A stretch of DNA of 64,000 bases from Amphritea atlantica (GTDB taxonomy: Bacteria; Pseudomonadota; Gammaproteobacteria; Pseudomonadales; Balneatricaceae). The notes below the pieces were generated by a model. The model was given only the letters and a program-made list of their open reading frames with translations, was not told where the DNA came from and made no database searches. A program made the position numbers and the translations under genes. The DNA is taken from positions 124,001 through 188,000 of the forward strand of contig NZ_FOGB01000001.1 in the NCBI RefSeq assembly GCF_900111095.1. The letters are read 5' to 3'. How positions within the stretch are numbered: position 1 is the first letter of the stretch; every line of letters begins with the position of its first letter. This document shows, in pieces, positions 58,790-64,000 of this stretch.

Positions 58790-60388
58790 ATGAAGAAATT
58801 GAGATTACCCCGGCTATCGGGTGGGCTTCTGCTGGCAGGATTATTCTTGCCAACAGGGGCTGTTCAGGCGGGTGATGCTGAAGCCATTATTCAGAATAAA
58901 TGTGTGGCATGTCATACCCAGGAGAGCGCCAAGCCTCTGCAGATGAGCCGCATGAGTCATCAGCGTAAAACCCCTGAGGGATGGTTGATGACGATCGCCC
59001 GGATGCAGGTGATGCATGGCCTGGAAGTCACCGACGATGAACGGCGCACACTGGTGAAGTACTTTGCTGATAAGCAGGGGCTTGCACCGGAAGAAACTGC
59101 AGGTTCCCGCTATGCCATGGAGCGTCGTCTGAACACCATGGAAAACTTTGACTCACCAGAATTCACCGATATGTGTGCCCGTTGTCATTCCGGTGCCCGG
59201 GTGAAACTTCAGCGTCGGCCGGAATCGGAGTGGAAGCATCTGGTGAACTTCCATCTGGGACAGTGGCCCTCTCTGGAATATCAGGCGCTGGCGCGGGATC
59301 GTGACTGGATAGGTCTGGCCCTCAACGAGATGGTGCCTGCTTTGGCGAAAGAGTTGCCACTGCAATCAGCCAGCTGGGATAAATGGCAGAGCGCTAAGAA
59401 AATGCCTGCCAGCGGTAGCTGGAGTTTCAGTGCTCAGATGCCAGGAAAAGGCGATATTCGCGGCGTCATGACGGTCTCTGGTGGTAAAGATGATCAGTAT
59501 AAGGTGAGTGTCGACGGTGAGTATGCCGATGGCTCTGCGCTGAAAGGCAGCGGTAGCGCTATCGTTTACACCGGTTATGAGTGGCGTGCCAATCTGACCA
59601 TTGATGGGGTGAAAATGCGTCAGGTATTTGCCCTGTCGAAGGATGGCTCCGAACTGACCGGCCGCATGTTTGAAGCGGTACACGATGAAGCGGGGATGGA
59701 CTTCACTGCAGTGAAAGCCGGCACTACGCCAACCCTGCTCGCTGTTCAGCCGGGCTATATCCGTGCAGGTAGTACCGGCGTGCTGACACTGGTCGGCACC
59801 GGGCTGGGTAAACAGGTCTCCCTGGGCGATGGCATCCGGGTTATCAGTGAACTCTACCGCGATGATAACAAAGTGGTTGTTCAGGCGACGGCTGAGAGTC
59901 AGGCGAAACCGGGCTCCCGCAATGTGGTTGCAGGTAAGGCCAATGGCGCCATGCTGACCGTCTATGATCAGATCGGCAGTGTTAAAGTGGTGCCCGATTT
60001 TGCGGTGGCTCGCGTCGGTGGAAATGGCGGTTCTACGCCGAAATATAATGGCCATTTCCAGGCGGAAGCATGGATGAATGGTGCGGATGGCAAGCCTGGC
60101 ACTGAGGATGATATGCGCATCGGTTTTGTCCCGGCTAAATGGCATGTTGAGCCATTTGATGAGCAGGCGGCTGCCGACCGGGATACCCATTTTACCGGCC
60201 GGATGGATGAGACAACCGGTGTATTTACTACCGCTGGATCAGGTCCAAACCCCGAGCGTCGCATGTCAACCAATAATGCCGGCAATCTGAAAGTGGTGGC
60301 CGAAGTTAAGGAGGATGCCGAGACTCTGAGTGCTGAAGGCCAGATGATTGTGACTGTACAGCGCTGGAATAATCCACCCCTGCCATAA
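58790..60388 (+). CDS. qhpA: Quinohemoprotein amine dehydrogenase, alpha subunit (diheme), copy 2
   Basis: A 532-residue diheme subunit: signal peptide cleaved near VQA27 (VQA-GDAEA), heme sites CVACH (38-42) and CARCH (129-133), then the same beta-sandwich domains as copy 1 (RVGGNGGSTPKYN, GSGPNPERRMSTNNAGNLKVVAEV). ATG 58790 has AAAGGAG upstream; a TTG at 58787 is adjacent. It leads qhpA-D-C-B of the second set. Divergence from copy 1 is clear along the chain, so this is an old paralogue or separate acquisition and not a recent duplication. Confidence 0.93.
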   Translation: MKKLRLPRLSGGLLLAGLFLPTGAVQAGDAEAIIQNKCVACHTQESAKPLQMSRMSHQRKTPEGWLMTIARMQVMHGLEVTDDERRTLVKYFADKQGLAPEETAGSRYAMERRLNTMENFDSPEFTDMCARCHSGARVKLQRRPESEWKHLVNFHLGQWPSLEYQALARDRDWIGLALNEMVPALAKELPLQSASWDKWQSAKKMPASGSWSFSAQMPGKGDIRGVMTVSGGKDDQYKVSVDGEYADGSALKGSGSAIVYTGYEWRANLTIDGVKMRQVFALSKDGSELTGRMFEAVHDEAGMDFTAVKAGTTPTLLAVQPGYIRAGSTGVLTLVGTGLGKQVSLGDGIRVISELYRDDNKVVVQATAESQAKPGSRNVVAGKANGAMLTVYDQIGSVKVVPDFAVARVGGNGGSTPKYNGHFQAEAWMNGADGKPGTEDDMRIGFVPAKWHVEPFDEQAAADRDTHFTGRMDETTGVFTTAGSGPNPERRMSTNNAGNLKVVAEVKEDAETLSAEGQMIVTVQRWNNPPLP

Positions 60389-60477
60389 GCAGTTCCTGAC
60401 TACTAATGAGCGATGTTGCTGGTCTGTTAGAAGAGATCACAGCATACCGAAAAAATAATAGTGAGGAGGGTCGTTCT

Positions 60478-61911
60478 ATGGGCGCCCAATTAAATCTGGT
60501 AGAGCAGAATCTGCATCTGGTGGCTGTCAGTTCGCGGCAGATGCTGTTTCATATACCTTCAAGCAGTCTGTTTGAGCTGGATGGTCTGACTGCGCAGCTG
60601 ATTGAGCTATTGCGGCAGCGGCCAGAGCAAACCGCAGAGCAACTGATTGGTGAACTGTCAGCACAGTATCCCACAGATCAGATTGCAGAAACGCTGCAAG
60701 AGCTGATCGCACTGGAACTGGTGAGTGATGGTTCGCCGTTAACGCCGGAGATTGCACTGAAGAAGATTACCGAGTTTCCCATCAATACCCTGGTGTTGAA
60801 TGTGAATACCGGTTGCAACCTTAGCTGCAGCTACTGTTACAAAGAGGATCTGGATAAACCCTCTGAAGGCAGGAAGATGCAGTTCGACACCGCGAAACAG
60901 TCGCTTGAGATGCTGATCGCTGAGTCACCCCATGAGACGCGTTATAACATCGTCTTCTTTGGCGGTGAGCCGCTGTCGAATTTCGGCCTGATAAAGGATG
61001 TCGTCAGTTACGCTGAACAGCGCTTCGCTGAGCTCGGTAAGCCGGTGGACTTTACCATGACCACCAACGCCACCCTGCTGACGGAAGATATTGCTGACTG
61101 GCTCAATGAACACCGCTTCGGGCTCTCGGTGAGTATGGATGGCCCGAAGGCGATTCACGATAAGAACCGGATCACCGTGGGTGGGCAAGGCACCTATGAT
61201 GTGGTCAGCCGCAAAGCGAAAATGCTGCTGTCCCGCTTTCGTGTGCGCCCGGTGGGTGCCCGGGTTACGCTGACCAGAGGGATTACCGATGTGCAGCGGA
61301 TCTGGGACCATCTGTTCAATGAACTGGGCTTCGCCGAGGTTGGTTTTGCACCGGTTACCTCCGGTGATATCAGCCATTACAACCTCAGTGATGAGGAGCT
61401 GGCCGAGGTTTTCCATAATATGAAGCTGCTCGGTCAGCAGTATCTGGAGGCTGCGCTGCAGCACCGTAATATCGGTTTCTCCAATATGCATCAGCTGATC
61501 ACCGACCTCCATGAGGGCAACAAGAAAGCACTGCCCTGTGGCGCCGGTGTGGGACTGCTGGCGGTGGATCATGAGGGTGGTTTGAACCTCTGTCACCGTT
61601 TTACCGGATCAGATCTGGAGACCTTTGGTGATGTACAGACCGGTATCAATAAAGAGCGTCTGGGCGGCTTCCTTGAGCAGCGTCTGGATCGTACCGATAC
61701 CGGTTGTTCCAGTTGCCGTATCCGTAATCTCTGTTCCGGTGGTTGCTACCATGAAAGCTATGCCCGTTTTGAAGACCCGACTCAACCCGTTTATCACTAC
61801 TGCGATCTGATGCGTGACTGGGTGGACTTCGGTATCGAAGTCTACAGCCGCATCATGGCCGAGAATCCGGCCTTTATCGACAGTTACATATCTCCCCGGA
61901 GGGCTCACTGA
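60478..61911 (+). CDS. qhpD: QHNDH maturation radical SAM enzyme, copy 2
   Basis: A 477-residue radical SAM/SPASM enzyme, same length as copy 1, with C113-x3-C117-x2-C120 (GCNLSCSYC) and SPASM cysteines in [19 protein letters not shown]. It cross-links its own gamma subunit, whose gene follows after one base. The start is ATG 60478 with a strong GAGGAGGG site; an upstream ATG at 60406 lacks any ribosome-binding site and would add 24 residues not present in copy 1. Confidence 0.94.
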   Translation: MGAQLNLVEQNLHLVAVSSRQMLFHIPSSSLFELDGLTAQLIELLRQRPEQTAEQLIGELSAQYPTDQIAETLQELIALELVSDGSPLTPEIALKKITEFPINTLVLNVNTGCNLSCSYCYKEDLDKPSEGRKMQFDTAKQSLEMLIAESPHETRYNIVFFGGEPLSNFGLIKDVVSYAEQRFAELGKPVDFTMTTNATLLTEDIADWLNEHRFGLSVSMDGPKAIHDKNRITVGGQGTYDVVSRKAKMLLSRFRVRPVGARVTLTRGITDVQRIWDHLFNELGFAEVGFAPVTSGDISHYNLSDEELAEVFHNMKLLGQQYLEAALQHRNIGFSNMHQLITDLHEGNKKALPCGAGVGLLAVDHEGGLNLCHRFTGSDLETFGDVQTGINKERLGGFLEQRLDRTDTGCSSCRIRNLCSGGCYHESYARFEDPTQPVYHYCDLMRDWVDFGIEVYSRIMAENPAFIDSYISPRRAH

Positions 61912-61912
61912 T

Positions 61913-62239
61913 ATGAAACATCTCAAGCCTGTTAATAATAAAGCACACACTCTGACTAAGGCCGTTGCCGATGATCAGGTAGAAGAAGTCGTGGCGATGC
62001 AGTCCATCGCCGGTTGTACCGCCACCACCGATCCCGGCTGGGAAATTGACGCCTTTGGTGGTGTCACCTCCCTGTGTCAGCCGATGGAGTCCGATCTGTA
62101 TGGTTGTGCCGACCCCTGTTGGTGGCCAGCCCAGGTGCCGGATACCATGAATACCTATCCGGACTGGAATGAAAATGCAGCCAGCACGCTGGATAACTGG
62201 CGCAATCTGGGAACCGTGTTCCCGGCTGATAAAGACTAA
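61913..62239 (+). CDS. qhpC: QHNDH gamma subunit with CTQ cofactor, copy 2
   Basis: A 108-residue gamma precursor, same length as copy 1. The leader MKHLK...DQVEEVVA (28 residues) is conserved at both ends, the parts likely read by QhpD and QhpE. All cross-link residues are kept: Cys35-Glu44, Cys55-Asp61, Cys69-Asp77 and the CTQ pair Cys65/Trp71. It differs from copy 1 in residues such as DPC for DAC before the cofactor Trp. The start at 61913 follows CGGAGGG; the frame's upstream extension lies inside qhpD. Confidence 0.95.
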   Translation: MKHLKPVNNKAHTLTKAVADDQVEEVVAMQSIAGCTATTDPGWEIDAFGGVTSLCQPMESDLYGCADPCWWPAQVPDTMNTYPDWNENAASTLDNWRNLGTVFPADKD

Positions 62240-62257
62240 CCGAACAGGATGCTAACG

Positions 62258-63400
62258 ATGAGAAAAAGAAATATGCTTCCTCGCAGCATGACTGTCATGC
62301 TGACGACCTTAACGCTGGGTGTAACCGCTTTAACCAGTGGTCTGGCGATTGCCGCAAAGGGGCCTGCGCTGAAAGCTGGCAACGAATATATGGTGGTGGC
62401 TAACTATCCCAACCAGATGCACGTGCTGGATCTGCAAAGCGATACACTTTATAAAACCTGCGATATGCCGGGCCGTTTTGGTCCGGGAGCACTGCAGGTC
62501 GCGCCGGACAAGAAAACTGCCTATATCCTCAACAATGGTTATGAGGATATCTATGGTGTGGATATGGACACCTGCGAGGTAAAATTCCACGCGAAGATGG
62601 CGCAAAGCAAAAAAGAGCGGACTAAAACCATCTATGCCTTTGCCCTGAGTTATGACGGCAAAGAGTTATATGCAGTACAGAACCCAACCCTGATGGAGCG
62701 GGATCATTATGTAGTTCAGCCAACCCGGCTGGCGGTGTATAGCACCGACGCTGGGATGGATGCCAAACCGGTGCGGATCTTCCCCTCACCCCGCCTGGTG
62801 ACGGCAATGCAGGTAGGTAAAGATGGTGGTCTGTATATGGCCGGTGCAGACATCTATAAAATGGATGTAAAAACCGGTGAATACGAGGTGGCCGTTCCAA
62901 GTCGTAACTGGAAACGTGAGCGCTATGTCCAGCCAGATGTACTGAACGTCTGGGCGGTGCAAACACCGACTAAAGACTTCACTATTCTGTATACCACGGC
63001 GCGCTTTCAGGAAGGCTCTGAAGACCTGGATACCGCCGACTGGCTGTATGGTTATTTCAATATCAATCTGGACACCGGGGCAACGGAAACCAAAGATTTC
63101 GGCCCGATCACCGAGCTGTATTTCACCGGCACCCGTTCACCGAAAGACCCCAACATTATGTATGGCGTGCTTAACCGACTGGCCAAATATGATATTGAGA
63201 AGCAGACGCTGCTGAAAGCGGCTGAGCTGGATCACTCCTACTACTGCGTGACAGTCAACCAGAGCGGCAGCAAAGTCTATCTGGCGGGTACCAACAATCA
63301 TGTCGCTGTCTTCGATGGCGATAGCCTTGAACGGCTGAAAACCATTCAGTTGCCCGGTGGGGATATGTCCACCACCACCGCCCAGGCATTTGTTCGCTAA
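62258..63400 (+). CDS. qhpB: QHNDH beta subunit, beta-propeller, copy 2
   Basis: A 380-residue beta-propeller subunit with a Sec signal (LTSGLAIAA-KGPAL) and the same blade pattern as copy 1 (YMVVANYPNQMHVLD, ELYAVQNPTLME, SYYCVTVNQSGSKVYLAGTNNHVAVFD). No lipobox, in contrast with copy 1. Start ATG 62258 follows AGGA; an ATG at 62249 is also in frame. No qhpF, E or G follows; a porin gene comes next. Confidence 0.92.
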   Translation: MRKRNMLPRSMTVMLTTLTLGVTALTSGLAIAAKGPALKAGNEYMVVANYPNQMHVLDLQSDTLYKTCDMPGRFGPGALQVAPDKKTAYILNNGYEDIYGVDMDTCEVKFHAKMAQSKKERTKTIYAFALSYDGKELYAVQNPTLMERDHYVVQPTRLAVYSTDAGMDAKPVRIFPSPRLVTAMQVGKDGGLYMAGADIYKMDVKTGEYEVAVPSRNWKRERYVQPDVLNVWAVQTPTKDFTILYTTARFQEGSEDLDTADWLYGYFNINLDTGATETKDFGPITELYFTGTRSPKDPNIMYGVLNRLAKYDIEKQTLLKAAELDHSYYCVTVNQSGSKVYLAGTNNHVAVFDGDSLERLKTIQLPGGDMSTTTAQAFVR

Positions 63401-63423
63401 CACTCCTTTTTAACGCTGAATAC

Positions 63424-63462
63424 TCCCTCCGGGTAGCTTCAACTGAAGCTGCTCAGGGGGGA
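63424..63462 (+). terminator. Hairpin after the second QHNDH set
   Basis: AGCTTC/GAAGCT with a 4-base loop inside outer CCCTCC and GGGGGG pairing. Tail ACTTTG is not T-rich, so read-through into the porin gene is likely. Confidence 0.45.
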
Positions 63463-63555
63463 CTTTGCCTGAATATCTGGCCGAAACAATAGACGGCTGA
63501 TCAGCCGGGTCTGATAACGGGCAGACTATCTTTAATCGTTTTATGGAATCTGAAT

Positions 63556-64000
63556 ATGAAAAACAATAACAGTACATTCCTGAAGTTAAACGCACTGGTC
63601 GCTGTGTTGCTCTCTGCATCAGCGGTGCAGGCCGCTCCGGTTTATGACCAGGATGGCAAGTCCCTTGAATTTAATGTCGAGGGTATGGCAGGTATTTTCT
63701 CTACCGATGAGAACTATAACGGTGTCGATGATGGCGGCAATCACTGGCAGGAAGGTTATCTGAAGGGGGACCTGGTGGGCCGCAAGGCGACTGGCAGCGG
63801 CTCCGTCTATGGCGGACTGGGTGTCATTGCGCTGGGCACCGGTGGTGACGGCGATGCTGGTGGTTATACCTCGGGTGATGAAAGTGAGCTGAAAATAGAA
63901 AACGCGTTTGTCGGCTGGCAAAGCAGTAATGGTGTTTTCGATCTGTCAGCCGGTCGTCAGCAGTTCATGCTGGGGGATGGTTTTATTATTGCCGGTGATG
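63556..64000 (+). CDS. Outer membrane porin, second copy, 3' end outside the window
   Basis: An open frame from ATG 63556 to the window edge (148 codons visible). Signal peptide MKNNN...SAVQA (26 residues), mature start APVYDQDGKSLEFNVEGMAGIFS. It is homologous to the porin at 35608: both have Y-x-QDG, a VE-x3-GxFS strand, WQEGY, GDGDA, GDES-x-x-KIE and AGRQ/VGRQ with GDGFI. So each QHNDH module has its own porin paralogue. GGAATC lies upstream as a weak ribosome-binding site. Confidence 0.88.
   Translation, partial: MKNNNSTFLKLNALVAVLLSASAVQAAPVYDQDGKSLEFNVEGMAGIFSTDENYNGVDDGGNHWQEGYLKGDLVGRKATGSGSVYGGLGVIALGTGGDGDAGGYTSGDESELKIENAFVGWQSSNGVFDLSAGRQQFMLGDGFIIAGD

Noticed and set aside
60406-60477. 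Longer start for the second qhpD
   Set aside because: No ribosome-binding site; ATG 60478 has a strong GAGGAGGG site and gives exactly the length of the first copy.
61814-61912. Longer start for the second qhpC
   Set aside because: The extension lies inside qhpD in another frame; ATG 61913 gives the conserved MKHLK leader.

Overview
The window reads as chromosome of a marine-type, aerobic gammaproteobacterium, most like the Oceanospirillales (inference from gene content: HdfR-like LysR regulator, PbpC with an alpha-2-macroglobulin, CspD-like protein, TRAP transporter, Bcr/CflA transporter). Coding density is high and codon use looks uniform. I saw no rRNA, tRNA, insertion sequence, integrase or CRISPR array.

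Layout. 1-12.7 kb is ordinary chromosome: the end of an RhlE-type RNA helicase, a giant alpha-2-macroglobulin lipoprotein overlapping pbpC, a small unknown protein, an hdfR-like regulator, a small charged protein, a cold-shock protein, a VanX-type dipeptidase and a stand-alone cyclic-nucleotide-binding domain protein. 13.1-19.6 kb is a phenylacetate block, paaJ-paaK-paaABCDE. 19.8-27.6 kb is an indole-3-acetate (IAA) block in the order iacR, iacH-A-B-I-C-D-E-F. 27.8-35.3 kb adds a TRAP transporter, a universal stress protein, an XylE-type catechol 2,3-dioxygenase, a 4-oxalocrotonate tautomerase, iacG (flavin reductase fused to a MarR-like domain), an MFS transporter and a truncated hemoglobin. 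35.6-38.4 kb holds a porin and an aldehyde dehydrogenase. 38.7-45.8 kb, on the minus strand, is a TorR-like response regulator followed by a 2126-residue hybrid kinase. 46.1-54.7 kb is a complete quinohemoprotein amine dehydrogenase (QHNDH) locus: qhpA, D, C, B, then F, E, G. 54.9-56.3 kb is a small accessory patch: a winged-helix/nucleotidyltransferase pair resembling AbiE toxin-antitoxins, and a NADAR protein. 56.8-64.0 kb is a phenylacetaldehyde dehydrogenase gene (minus strand) divergent from a second QHNDH structural set (qhpA, D, C, B), followed by a second porin that runs off the window.

How it fits together (inference). QHNDH oxidises primary amines to aldehydes in the periplasm, an aldehyde dehydrogenase makes the arylacetic acid, and the window carries the routes for both likely acids: phenylacetate through paa, and IAA through iac to catechol and then ring cleavage by the XylE-type dioxygenase. 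The most striking regulatory observation is that the first QHNDH operon and the porin/aldehyde dehydrogenase operon, more than 10 kb apart, share a promoter architecture: two GTTAyATy repeats exactly 10 bp apart, and a TTTACACC box exactly 42 bp after the second repeat. The second QHNDH operon and the divergent phenylacetaldehyde dehydrogenase gene instead each carry a sigma-54 type -24/-12 element. I therefore read the window as two amine-to-arylacetate modules with separate control, sharing one set of QHNDH maturation genes (qhpE, F, G). Substrates are not proven by sequence alone.
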